Numbered from the stretch's first letter, positions 1-8,862 are shown. The stretch is DNA of 64,000 nt from Caldilineae bacterium (GCA_020634555.1 JACKBK010000001.1:199881-263880); one strand, 5' to 3'. Notes: generated by a model not told the origin, from the sequence alone. Numbers and translations are program-made.

Positions 1-301
1 CCGCGCCGGCGTTGTTGATCCACAGGTCAACCTGGCCGAACGCCTGCCACGCCTCATTCACCAGCCGTGCAACCTCAGCAGGTTGAGCAACATCTGCCAA
101 CACCACTGCGCTCCGACGGCCCAGTTCACGTATCTGCATGGCCACCTGTTCGGCTGCATCCGCCCGCCGGCCATGCACAATCACATCCGCGCCGGCAAGC
201 GCCAACGCCAACGCAATCGAACGGCCGATACCGCTCGTGCTGCCGGTAACAATGGCGATTCGGCCTAACAGACGGCCGGCTGAAGGTTCATTCTCGTTCA
301 T
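1..301 (-). CDS. SDR family oxidoreductase, N-terminal part (runs off the window)
   Basis: This is the first 100 residues of a classical short-chain dehydrogenase/reductase read on the minus strand from an ATG at 301. The glycine-rich nucleotide-binding motif TGSTSGIG lies near residue 19 and the NNAG motif lies at the truncated end, so the Rossmann half is complete. The catalytic Ser-Tyr-Lys part is outside the window. Classical SDRs reduce or oxidise carbonyl/hydroxyl groups with NAD(P)H; the substrate cannot be told from this part. It is the last gene seen of the minus-strand block that begins at 8136. Confidence 0.85.
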   Translation of the reverse strand, partial: MNENEPSAGRLLGRIAIVTGSTSGIGRSIALALALAGADVIVHGRRADAAEQVAMQIRELGRRSAVVLADVAQPAEVARLVNEAWQAFGQVDLWINNAGA

Positions 302-394
302 AGGTCGATCAATGGTCTACGCGATGCGTGGTGCGTATTGCGCATCTGCGGAGTCGGCATCCTCAGATGCCGGGTTTGTCCGCCGGAAAGTCAG

Positions 395-1096
395 TCAGCG
401 AATTCGGTACAGCGTCAATCGCTCGCCGGCCACACTGTGCGACGCGACGGGTTCGACGGTGAAGCCCTGCCGAAGCAACGGCTCCAGCCAGCCGGCCTCG
501 TCGCCCACCGACGACAGCAGCAGCAACGCGCAGCCATCGCCGGTCAGATGGTCGCGCAGACCGGCGGCGAAACGTTCGCTGAGGCCCTCGGAACGCAGCG
601 CTTGCTCAAAGGTGTTGCGCGCCGCGCCCGGAAAATAGGGCGGGTTGAACACCACGACATCGAAGTGCTCGTTGGCCAGCGGCGTCCACAGGTCGCCCTC
701 GCGAACCTCGACCTTGCTTTCGACGCCGTTCAGCAGGGCATTGATGCGGGCACAGCGCACGGCCACCGGGTTGATGTCCGCGGCCACGACGCGGCCAGCC
801 TGCTGCGCTGCAAACACCGACACCACACCTGTGCCGCAGCCCAGATCCAACAACGATGCGCCGGCCGGGATCAGAGCGTTGTCATCCTGCGCGGTGCGAA
901 GGATCTCCTCGGCCAGCCATTGGCCGGTGAAGAACAGCGCCGGGTTCAGCACGTCCGGCAGCACGACCAGCGGCCGGCCGGCAACCGTTTCCAGCACGAC
1001 CTGGTTGTGGCGGTGACGCTGGAAGAGCAGGAACCTGGCGCGCAGCCAGGCGTTCCAGCCGCGGCGCTGCACCATTTGCAGGGCAGTGGCCGTCAT
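395..1096 (-). CDS. PrmC/HemK-like class I SAM-dependent methyltransferase
   Basis: A 233-residue methyltransferase. Motif I (LDLGCGTG) is at residues 83-90, the acidic post-motif DIN follows near 107, and NPPY at 151-154 is the signature of enzymes that methylate planar amide or ring nitrogens (PrmC/HemK, RsmC/RlmG, TrmN6-like). The N-terminal 70 residues do not look like the helical PrmC release-factor-binding domain, so the substrate is uncertain: release-factor glutamine, rRNA base or tRNA base are all possible. The start ATG overlaps the stop of the upstream gene by four bases (1093-1096), which suggests translational coupling. It is intact, unlike the next four genes of the block. Confidence 0.8.
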   Translation of the reverse strand: MTATALQMVQRRGWNAWLRARFLLFQRHRHNQVVLETVAGRPLVVLPDVLNPALFFTGQWLAEEILRTAQDDNALIPAGASLLDLGCGTGVVSVFAAQQAGRVVAADINPVAVRCARINALLNGVESKVEVREGDLWTPLANEHFDVVVFNPPYFPGAARNTFEQALRSEGLSERFAAGLRDHLTGDGCALLLLSSVGDEAGWLEPLLRQGFTVEPVASHSVAGERLTLYRIR

Positions 1097-1948
1097 GATT
1101 CGTTCTGAGGAGCGTCATGCTTTCTCCGACTGCCAAGCTGATCGGCTATTTTTCTCTCAGTCACTTCCTTCCAGCACCCCAAATAATGGTCGTTCAGCCA
1201 CGTGGCCGGCCAAGCAGGATCGATGCGTTCGTCCAGCTTTGCAAGCCGGGTGAACAAATCAGGCTGGCGATCCACCAAATGATTGAGATACGATGGCGGC
1301 AGGACCGAGCCGATGCCGCGCACCTCGACCAGCGAAACTCATCGCTGAACTCGTGCACCAGCGTCCGCGGCGAGGTACCAGACGGAATCGTCGCGCCGTT
1401 GCCGACATGCGCCTTGACGCCGCCGCGAAAGCGACGGAAGGCGGCGCCCGGCTGGCCGTGTATCATGTGCCAGCCGATCTCCCACGGGCAGATCGGCCCC
1501 ATGACCACCAGCACCACCTTGCTGCCGGGCCGCAGCCAGCTAAGCCAGTGGCCGGCGATCTGGGCAGGCAGTTCAGCGGGCCGAAGTTGGAGAAGGCGCC
1601 GGTGAACGGTAAACGGTGATCGGTAAACGGTAAACGGTCGGATGCAGCGGCAGCAAGGTCGAAAGCTGCGAAGTCGATCAGTTCGCTGACCCCGGCGGCC
1701 ATTGCTTTGCGTTGCGCAGTGTCCAGCATCGCTAGTGACGCGTCAGTGGCGGTGACGTGGATGCCGCGTTGCGCCAGCCAGACCGCATCCTCGCCGGTGC
1801 CGCAGCCTAGCTCCAGCACGCGGTCGCCCGGTACAAAGGTGTCAGCCAGCACCGACCACACCGCCTCGCGCAGCCAGCGCGCCAGCAGCGTCCCGGTGAA
1901 GTCGGCGTCGTAACTGCCGGCCGCCGCGTCGAAGGGTGTGCCCGGCAT
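1093..1948 (-). pseudogene. class I SAM-dependent methyltransferase, reading frame broken twice
   Basis: From ATG at 1948 the protein begins with a typical methyltransferase domain (motif I LELGCGTG at residues 45-52, then TDAS). Near 1571 the homology jumps frame after LNCLP and resumes as AGHWLSWLRPGSKVVL. Near 1333 it jumps again after HEFSDEF and resumes as EVRGIGSVLPPSYL, running to the stop at 1093. Each jump is explained by one missing base, and restoring both gives 285 residues. A short repeat-like tract encoding RLPFTDHRLPFTG (about 1606-1641) sits inside the domain. The protein resembles methyltransferases of ubiquinone or biotin-synthesis type; the substrate is unknown. Either a recent pseudogene or a sequence error. 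Confidence 0.7.
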
Positions 1949-1976
1949 GGCTGGCGAGGAAGCAAGTTGACCATCG

Positions 1977-3460
1977 CTACCACGCTTCCGTCGCGCGGGA
2001 TTCGGCGTCCCAGCCGCGGCCGGCGGGATCGGGGCTGTTGCCGGTGTCACGTTGATCCACCGTGCGGCGCATGCCCAGCCGGCCGCGCCGGGCGTTGACC
2101 AGCAGCCGCGCCATGCGCGCCAAGTCGCGCGAGCCGGCCTGACGCAGCTTATGCAGGTTGACCTCACTGACCATCCAGCGCGTCGCGTGGTCGTAGAACT
2201 CGACTGAGTAGCGGCCGGCCACACCGAGGTCGCGGTCAGTGCGCTCGGCCCAGTGCAGCCCGGAGTACACCTGGTCGGCCACCGCCTCGTGGTACTTCGT
2301 TCCCTTGATCGGATAGGCCACAGTGGTGAGGAACACATCGGGGTTCGACCTTTTGAGGTGGTCCACGGTGGCTTCGATGTCCGACACATCCTCGCCGTCG
2401 TAGCCCAGCATAATAAACATGCCGACCTGGATGCCCTTGCTTTGCAGCAGCCTGCTCTTGGCCTGCACATCGGCGATGTCGGCTTTGCGCTTCATGGCAT
2501 CGAGGATGCGCTGCGAGCCGCTTTCAGCGCCGATCCACAGCCGGTAGCAGCCCATCCCAGCCAGCGCATCGGCCACAGCCTCGTCGATGCGGTCGGCGCG
2601 CGTTGCACCTCGAAGGGGAGGCGCAGGCCGCGCGCCTTCAACGCATCGGCGTATTGCAGGAACCAGCGGCGGTTGATCGTAAACACGTCGTCGGCGTACC
2701 ACAGTTGGTCGGGGTTGTAGCGTTCGGCCAGCCAGGCCACCTCGTCCACCACGTCCTCGACGCTGCGCCGGCGATGGGTATCGCCGAAGACCGAATGGCT
2801 GCACCAGGTGCAGGTATACGGGCAACCGCGCGCCGTGATCAGCGACACCGAGCGAACGCCGTGGTGGGTCTGCCAGGTTTCCAGGTAACGTTCCAGGTCG
2901 ATGGCCTCGCGGTCAGGCCAGGGCTGCGTGGCCAGGTCGGCAATCTGCGGACGCGGGCCTGTGCGCACGATGTGCCCGTCGCCATCGCGGAAGACGATGC
3001 CGCGCACCTGCTCCAGACCAGCCATGCCGTGGTGGGCGAGATGCGGGATCAGCTCCTCCAGCGTCAGTTCGCCTTCGCCCACGGCGACGATGTCCGCGCC
3101 CGCCGCCAGATAGTACTCGGCGTAGTGGGGCGGTTCCGGTCCGCCCAGGATCACCCGGCTGCCCAGCTCGCGGAACAGCGGCAGCATCTGCAACACCCGC
3201 TGCTTGGTCATCAGGTTGGTGTAGATGCCCACCAGCGACGGCCGCGCGGCGCGCATGTGCTGCTCGAAGGCGTCCCACGAGCTGAAGGTGGTGTCGAATA
3301 CCTCGACGTCGAATCCTTTGGCTTTGAGGTGCGAGGACACGTAGAGCAGCCCCAGCGGCGGGTAGGGCTTCATTACCTGCAGCTCGTGCGGGTCCTCGTA
3401 CAGGAAGTAGCCGTGGGTTAGAAGGATGTCCATCCGTCTCAGTTTCGTACTCTTACTCAT
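1977..3460 (-). pseudogene. B12-binding-type radical SAM protein 1, one frame break
   Basis: The N-terminal 150 residues form a cobalamin-binding-like Rossmann domain (KPYPPLGLLYVSSHLKAKG, GGPEPPHYAEYYL, VGEGELTLEEL). A radical SAM core follows with CxxxCxxC at C213, C217 and C220 (RGCPYTCTWC). The barrel continues as WYADDVF, then near 2603 the frame shifts by one missing base and resumes as RADRIDEAVADAL, GAESGSQRILDAMKRKA, to the stop at 1977; the restored length is 494. Such enzymes use a 4Fe-4S cluster and SAM, often with B12, for C-methylations or rearrangements in lipid, hopanoid or natural-product pathways. Start 3460 gives MSKSTKLRR; an internal ATG at 3433 (MDILLTHGYF) is an alternative. 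The substrate is unknown. Confidence 0.75.
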
Positions 3461-3463
3461 CCT

Positions 3464-3522
3464 CGTACTCCTTGTCCTCTCTCTACCGAGGGAGGAGGAC
3501 GATAGGAGTACAGGAGAGGATC
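3464..3522. repeat. purine/pyrimidine inverted repeat between genes
   Basis: A pyrimidine-rich arm (tcctcgtactcc, then tcctctctc) faces a purine-rich arm (gggaggaggac, then ggagtacaggag), forming an imperfect inverted repeat between the oxidoreductase stop at 3525 and the radical SAM 1 start at 3460. It resembles the larger elements at 5394-5516 and 18768-18895. It could act as an intercistronic hairpin in the minus-strand transcript. Confidence 0.5.
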
Positions 3523-3524
3523 GC

Positions 3525-3913
3525 TTACACGTTGCCCGTAATCGAATCCGGTGCGATCTTGAAGATCACCCGCACCTGGCCGGGCTGGTAGGTCCACGGC
3601 TTGCCGTCGTAGCGCCGCGACAACGTGTCGATATGTTCCTCGGCGCCGTCATGGGTGATCTCGGCCACGTGGCCGCGGATGTCAAGGTGGGTGTACGGCT
3701 CGTCGGGGTCCATGATCGACAGCGCGACCCGTCCATCGCGACGCATGTTACGATCCTTGGCGCGGCTCTCGGCGGTGTTGACCAGCAGGTACTGGCCGTC
3801 GAAGTCGATCCACACAGGCGTCACCTGGGGCTGCCATCGGCCATCAGCGTGGCCAGGTGGGCGAAGACACGGCCGTTGAGGAAGTCAGTTTGTTTATCTG
3901 AGAATGCAGTCAT
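3525..3913 (-). pseudogene. PPOX-class (split-barrel) F420/FMN-dependent oxidoreductase, one frame break
   Basis: From ATG at 3913 the protein starts MTAFSDKQTDFLNGRVFAHL and reads to ADGSP near 3828. There one C is missing from a C run, and the rest (QVTPVWIDFDGQYLLVNTA to ITGNV) continues in another frame to the stop at 3525. Restored length is 129 residues, normal for the TIGR03618-like F420-dependent PPOX family (pyridoxamine 5'-phosphate oxidase fold). The family members reduce small substrates with F420H2 or bind FMN or heme. Hallmark stretches are TPVWIDFDG, NTAESRAKDRN and VALSI.DP. It sits between two radical SAM genes, spaced 15 bp from the upstream one. Confidence 0.75.
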
Positions 3914-3928
3914 AGTTTGTCCAGTCAG

Positions 3929-5387
3929 TTACGAAAGTTTGGGCAGCGGCTTCAGTCGGTCCACCACCCGCTTCTCCACCGGCGCGCGGTAGAAATCCTT
4001 GCGCACGCGCCAGCGGGCCACCGCCTGCAAGGGCCGGCGACGCAGCGTCTCCGGTCCCCAGGCGAAACGGTTGTAGAACTTGAAGCGCTCGATCAGCTCG
4101 TATTTTTCCTGGCTGACCCACGGTCCCGACGAGCCGACGAAATCGAAGTCCGCCCATTCATCCAGCGTCTGCGGCAGGCTGTAGCCCTGGCGCACCACCT
4201 CGTCGGTGATCTGCGATCCGGGGTAGGGCTTGAAGTAGAAGATGGGCGTCTCGAACTGCGGGCTCATGCTGCGCAGTTGTTTGACCAGGTTCAGCGAGGC
4301 CAGCACGCTTTCGTCGCTCTCGCCGGGAAAGCCAACGATGAACGGGAAGATCGCGCCGACGCCGTGGCGCACGCACATCTCGGCGCTTTGCAGAACTTCC
4401 TCCACGCGGATGTCCTTCTTCATCCAGTCCATCATCTCCTGCGACCCCGACTCAACGCCGATCATCACTGCCGCAGACCGGAACGGACACACAGCGCAAA
4501 GGCGTCGTCGCTCAGGCGGACACCCTGGTCGGCGCGCATGGTGGCGGTCCAGGTGAAGCGCGTGTTCCTGGCCGGGCCGCCGCCGTTGGTTGACGGGGCA
4601 AAGCGGCGCAGGAACTCCTCGGCCACGGCGATCACGCGGTCGCGGTAGGTGAAGAAGGTCTCGTCCTGAAAGGCGAAGTCGTCGAAGCGGTAGCGTTGCC
4701 ACAGCACCTCCGCCTCCTCGCCCATGCGTTGCGGCTCCAGCGCCGTCCAGCGCCGCTTGAACACGAAGGATCGGCGCAGAAGGCGCAGCGGAAAAGCAGC
4801 CGGTGGACGAGATGTAGTCCAGTTGCCGCTCGCTCTTCAGCGTGTAGTAGCGCTCGACGGCCATCAGATCGTAGCGGTGGGCCAGGCTCGTTCATGTCGG
4901 TCATCGCGCGCGCCGGGTTGCGCCACGGGCCGCCCTCGACCCGTTCGACGGTGCCGGCGACGCCCAGACCCGGCCCGCCCGGCTGCCACTCGCCGGCCGC
5001 AAAGCGTTCCACCAGCTCGACGAAGGTTGCCTCGCCCTGGCCCTGGACCGTGAAGTCGACGCTGGGTTCGTCCAGTGTGTCGGTGGGGAAGAGCGATGCG
5101 TGCCAGCCGCCCCAGACCACCGGCAGCTCCGGCCGGCGCGCCTTGACTGCCCGGCTAACCTGCAAGGCATCGCGGATCGGCGCGCCGGTCAGCACAGTCA
5201 TGCCGAGGCAAACCGCGTTGTCGATCTCTGCCAGCACCGCGGCTACCGGGTCTTTCTCCAGCCGCCCGTCGATGATGCGCACGTCGTAGCGCGCCGGGTC
5301 CAGCGCCGAGCCTACGGCCAGCAAGGCCAGCGGCATGGTGAAGAAGACGGCGCGCGGGTTGTAGAGGACGATTTTGGTGCGGGTCAT
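3929..5387 (-). pseudogene. B12-binding-type radical SAM protein 2, four frame breaks
   Basis: From ATG at 5387 (MTRTKIVLYNPRAVFFTMPL) comes a cobalamin-binding-like domain with PVVWGGWHASLFP and VQGQGEATF. The frame then breaks near 4886 (one extra base), 4800, 4768 and 4475 (one missing base each). The break near 4800 falls inside the iron-sulfur motif, where TGC and FRCAFCADP lie in different frames. Later conserved parts are FQDETFFTYRDR, GVESGSQEMMDWMKKD and FIVGFPGESDES. Restoring all four gives 486 residues ending at 3929. The domain order matches the other two radical SAM proteins of this block. The density of indels in about 410 bp, with conserved sequence between them, points to sequence error or very recent decay. 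Confidence 0.7.
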
Positions 5388-5393
5388 GGTTAT

Positions 5394-5516
5394 TAGATGG
5401 AAAAAGGGAAAGGCGGGAAAAGAAGGAAAAGAGGGAAACGGATGCGCTAGATGTGGCGCGTCCAAAGTCGGTGGTTTTTCCCTTCTTTCCCTGCTTTCCT
5501 TCCTTTCCCTCTCCGC
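5394..5516. repeat. homopurine/homopyrimidine inverted repeat
   Basis: A purine tract (about 5398-5441, with units such as gggaaaag and aaaagaagg) is followed 25-30 bp later by a pyrimidine tract (about 5468-5515) that is its approximate reverse complement. The element exactly fills the gap between the radical SAM 3 stop and the radical SAM 2 start. In the minus-strand transcript the purine arm comes first, so a long stem is possible. Confidence 0.6.
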
Positions 5517-7145
5517 TACTCCTGCGGCGTCGGCGTGGCGGCCGCCTGCTGGGTCATGGCCGGTTCCAGCGATCCAAGGCCCTGGTGCGGCACGTGTTCG
5601 AGCTGGCGCAGCTTGCGGCGTGCCAGCGGCAGCGTCGCGCTGTGGTAGACCATCGCGCCGACCTGGCGCGGGCCGGGCCGCGATCCGGCGTTTGGCCGGT
5701 CAGCGCGCCCCACGTCTTGCGCGCCCGGTATTCCTTGTGCAACACCGTGTGCAGGTGGCGGTAGAAGTCGGTGGTGTACGGCCCTTCGTAGAGCATGGCC
5801 AGATCGCTGGAGTCCTGCCAGTTCTGTTTGGCGCCCAGTTCGTCGGACACCCGGTCGTAGAACTTGGTGCCGGGCAACGGGTACGAGACCGACATGCCGA
5901 TGTCGTCGGGCTGGCAGTCGCGCACCATCTGCAAGGTTTTCTCGATGTCGGCGCGCGTCTCACCGGGATAGCCGAACTGCAGGAAGAACGCCACCTTGAC
6001 GCCCGCCTCGTGCAGCCGCCGGCTGGCCTCGTAGATCTGCTCGACCTTGGTGCCCTTCTCCATCGCGTCCAGGATCTTCTGCGAGCCGGACTCCGCGCCG
6101 ACCCAGACGATCTGGCAGCCGGCCCGTTGCAGCGCGTCGATGTCGCCGTCGCGCAGCAACAGGTCGACGCGGCTGAGGCACTTGAACGGCACGCGTGCGT
6201 CCAGCCGCTCCACGGCATCGGCGAAGCGGCTCATCCAACCCGGCTTGAGGCCCATGATGTCGTCCACGAACCAGATGTGGTCGGGGCGTAGGTGTCCTTC
6301 AGCCACTTTAGCTCGGCGGCGACCTGCTCCGGGCTGTGGCTGTTGTAGCGCTGGCCCCAGATCGGCTTGGCGCACCAGTTGCAGTGGAACGGGCAGCCGC
6401 GCGTCGTCACCATGTTCATGGAGTAGTAACCGTGCCGCTCCAGCCAGACCCGGCGGTACTGTTCGACATCCACGAGGTCCCAGGCCGGCCGCGGCAGGCT
6501 GTCCAGGTCGCGCAGGATAGGACGAGGAGATTGGTTAATGGTGAATGGTGAATGGTTGATGGTTAATGGCGGAAGCGTTTCACCGCTGTTGGATGTTGAC
6601 CCGCGCCGTTCAGCTCCACCGACCTCTGAGATCGGATTACCGTTTACCGAATACCGATCACCGGCTACCGCCAGCCCCAGAATCTCCTCCACCGGCTGCG
6701 AACTGCGGCCGCTGAGGCTGTCCAACAGCTCGCCCAGGGTAACCTCGCCCTCGCCGCGCAGCACGAAATCGACGTCCGCGTCGAAATAGAGGCCGGCGTG
6801 GTCGGTGGCGTCGGCGCCGCACAGGATCACCGTGCAGCCGCGCTCCTTGGCCATGCGCGCCATGGTGACGGCCGCCTCGCGCATCCGCAGCAGGCACATC
6901 TTGCTCAGGTAGTTGAAGTTGTCCTCGTAGAGAACCGCATAGCGCGGGCGATGTTCGTCCAGCGCCTCGGCCCAGCGCTCCTCCGAGTCGGCCAGCATGG
7001 CGTCGAACAGCGCCACGTCGTAGCCGCGCTCGCGGATGGTGGCTGCGGCGTAGAGCGTGCCCAGCGGCGGGTAGGGCTGCATCGCCTCCCACAGCTTGGG
7101 ATCGAAGCGCAGGTAGTAGGATTGGCCGAAAAGGACCTCAGCCAT
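5516..7145 (-). pseudogene. B12-binding-type radical SAM protein 3, two frame breaks and an in-frame repeat insertion
   Basis: From ATG at 7145 an N-terminal cobalamin-binding-like domain (YPPLGTLYAAATIRERGYDVALFDAM, written here in parts: YPPLGTLYAA and ERGYDVALFDAM) is followed by RGEGEVTLGELL. The radical SAM motif CPFHCNWC has C251, C255 and C258. The frame breaks near 6289 (within a C run) and near 5680, each by one missing base, and the protein ends at 5516 after LEPAMTQQAAATPTPQE; restored length is 543. Residues 161-206 are low-complexity sequence made of short repeats and are absent between the matching parts of radical SAM 1. The start overlaps the stop of the upstream nucleotidyltransferase-like gene by 8 bp. 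Confidence 0.75.
6534..6665. repeat. simple intergenic-type repeat inserted in frame in radical SAM 3
   Basis: On the plus strand there is a run of ggtgaatggt/ggttaatgg-like units (6534-6570) and, 70 bp away, ccgtttaccgaataccgatcacc-type units (6640-6665; positions given because the run is long). The same vocabulary appears inside the methyltransferase at 1606-1641 and in the non-coding gap at 29458-29490. Here it is translated as SPFTINQSP and DRYSVNGNP. Confidence 0.65.
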
Positions 7146-8136
7146 CGAGCGTGTCTCCCAGCGGATCGCTGCCGTTAGTATACGCGCCTGTTGGAACGGT
7201 CAGCCCGTAGTGCGTCAGGCGCTCCTGAAAGCGGCGCAGAATCCAGTTGTCGTGGTGGTCGAAATGGCCTTTGCAGACATCGGCCGTGAACTCGACGCTG
7301 CCGCCGCGCTGCTCGGCTTCGCGGTTGAGCTGTCGCACCTTGCGTTGCATCTCGCGGCGGTCCAGTGCGGCGCCCAGACGGCCGTTCAGCAGCCACTCGC
7401 TGGCGCGCTTGCAGTTCGACGCCATGAAGCCGGGGCGGATCGGCCGGCATTCCGGTGGCAACCCGTCGGCCTGGGGCAGGAAGCAGTCCACCCAGGCGTT
7501 GCCGGCGCGCACCCGCCGGTAGGTGTCCATGCCGTACAGCGGCACCATCTGGGCCACCTCGCGCGCGCTGAAGTAGTTGTGTTCGTGGAAGAAAAGCTGG
7601 CGCTCCGAGACGAAATAGTTGGGGCACAACTCATCTCCGCCCAGTCGGGCCATGCGGACCACGGCGATGACCAGCGCGCGGCACAGCCACAGCCGCTCCG
7701 GTTCGGTCACCACAAAGACGTCGATGTCGTCCTTTGGCTCGGCGTTGTTCACCGCCAGCGTGCCGGTGATCGCCACCATGCGCACGAAGGGCAGGGCTGC
7801 CAGCCAGTGGGTGTAGCGCCGCGCCCGCGCCCATTTGCCGCGCGCGACACGCTCGCGTCGCGCGCGCAACGGGATCAGATCCTCGCGGCCCGGCAGCACG
7901 AAGTATCCGCCACATTCCACCAGCTTGCCGCTGGACAGGTTGTTGTCAAGCGTGCGCTGGACATCGCTGGCTGCTGCCGGCACCGTCACATAACGGGTCA
8001 CCTCATCGGCTGTCAGCGGATAGCTGAAGATATCCGCGTAGATGAAGGTCTCCAGAATGGACTGTTCCAGCCGGGAGGAAGAGAAGGGGCGGTCATTGCC
8101 GGAAGCTTGAGCAGCCACGCTGGCGGCAGAAGACAT
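7138..8136 (-). CDS. nucleotidyltransferase-like protein of a radical SAM operon
   Basis: A 332-residue protein. The region around residues 122-143 (AITGTLAVNNAEPKDDIDVF) resembles the nucleotidyltransferase fold motif: a G[ST]-type turn followed by spaced acidic residues D137 and D139. The N-terminus (about 25-90) looks like a winged-helix domain (ETFIYADIFSYPLTADEV). The C-terminal 130 residues are Arg-rich and helical. No characterised homologue is recognised. Genes like this often accompany B12-radical SAM clusters in environmental genomes (recollection, not verified), perhaps to tag a lipid or sugar. It is the first gene of the minus-strand block, preceded by a good promoter at 8194-8221, and overlaps the next gene by 8 bp. 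Confidence 0.65.
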   Translation of the reverse strand: MSSAASVAAQASGNDRPFSSSRLEQSILETFIYADIFSYPLTADEVTRYVTVPAAASDVQRTLDNNLSSGKLVECGGYFVLPGREDLIPLRARRERVARGKWARARRYTHWLAALPFVRMVAITGTLAVNNAEPKDDIDVFVVTEPERLWLCRALVIAVVRMARLGGDELCPNYFVSERQLFFHEHNYFSAREVAQMVPLYGMDTYRRVRAGNAWVDCFLPQADGLPPECRPIRPGFMASNCKRASEWLLNGRLGAALDRREMQRKVRQLNREAEQRGGSVEFTADVCKGHFDHHDNWILRRFQERLTHYGLTVPTGAYTNGSDPLGDTLDG

Positions 8137-8193
8137 CCTCAGTCAAACCTCATAACGTTACTCACCGCAGTTGTTCTTCGAATAGGCCAGGGC

Positions 8194-8221
8194 ATTATAA
8201 CATCGCGCCACATAAACGCAA
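8194..8221 (-). promoter_or_regulatory. sigma70-like promoter of the radical SAM block
   Basis: On the minus strand a perfect TATAAT (8194-8199) is preceded by TTGCGT (8216-8221) with a 16-bp spacer. This lies about 58 bp upstream of the ATG at 8136, in the right orientation. Confidence 0.5.
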
Positions 8222-8528
8222 ATGAGGCGGGAAAGAGCCGGTTGACCAAGTAAAGTACGCAGAAGTACGGCGAACTGGATTGGTTGGGCAGAAAAGATGA
8301 GTCAAATCCGTCTGTCGCACTCGGCGTTCACCTGTTTCTTGCATGAAAACAGGGATTGAGTGTACGCTTTGAATGCAAGAGGACTCCCCGGCGCCGCAGC
8401 CCCAGACTATGCAGAAACCGTTTGAAAAGCCACTCGATCAGACTTCGGAAGTCGCCATGGCACCAAACGGAGGGCGTCCCAGCCGTTATAGACCGGTCTT
8501 GGCGAGCAATCGGCGACTTCCCAAAATC

Positions 8529-8722
8529 CTGGCTCTAGCGGATTCTGTGGATGCAGGAAGTTGTCGTTGCCAAGGGCGCCCGCCGGAGGCTACAAGCCAT
8601 CCGGCTACGAGATGCAAGCCCGCTGGGCTACGGAATCCGCAGGCCCGAAGGGCCTTTCACGTCGTAGCCCGATCCGTTTGACGGTCGGGCGGTCGCACAC
8701 CCACAGAATCCGCTAGAACCAG
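8529..8722. mobile_element. MITE-like element with 25-bp terminal inverted repeats
   Basis: The left end 8529-8553 and right end 8698-8722 are inverted copies with two or three mismatches; 17 bp (tctagcggattctgtgg at 8534-8550) are perfect. The element is flanked by ccaaaatc (8521-8528) and caaaaatc (8723-8730), a likely 8-bp target duplication with one mismatch. The interior has further hairpins (gggctacg ... cgtagccc) and no gene. No transposase is nearby. Confidence 0.65.
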
Positions 8723-8734
8723 CAAAAATCTTTT

Positions 8735-8840
8735 GTAACTACTCAGCCTTCATTGTTGCGTCACTTGCGCGAAGGCAGGAGTACAGCGCCTGTGAAGACG
8801 TGGATTCCCGCGGAGGCGGGAATGACGGGTGAGCGGTTAC
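8735..8840. mobile_element. MITE-like element, copy 1 of a two-copy family
   Basis: It begins gtaactactca and ends tgagcggttac, an 11-bp imperfect terminal inverted repeat. It is flanked by a perfect 8-bp direct duplication AATCTTTT (8727-8734 and 8841-8848). A second copy of the same length lies at 57582-57687 and shares tgaagacgtggattcccgc and gcgggaatgacgggtgagc. Both copies lie just upstream of a plus-strand gene. Confidence 0.75.
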
Positions 8841-8862
8841 AATCTTTTCAAAGGAACATCGG

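Larger units (their letters stand above)
8137..8862. other. intergenic region between divergent genes, rich in repeats
   Basis: About 725 bp with no convincing gene. From left to right it holds the promoter of the minus-strand block, a stretch without recognisable signals (8222-8430), one copy of the palindrome GACTTCGGAAGTC (8441-8453) that recurs near 58.95 kb, a MITE-like element (8529-8722) and a second MITE-like element (8735-8840). The ribosome binding site of the deacetylase gene follows. Short open frames at 8356-8681 have no codon structure suggesting a protein. Confidence 0.7.

Noticed and set aside
8356..8681. Small plus-strand open frames in the repeat-rich gap
   Set aside because: They run through a MITE-like element and show no protein-like pattern.
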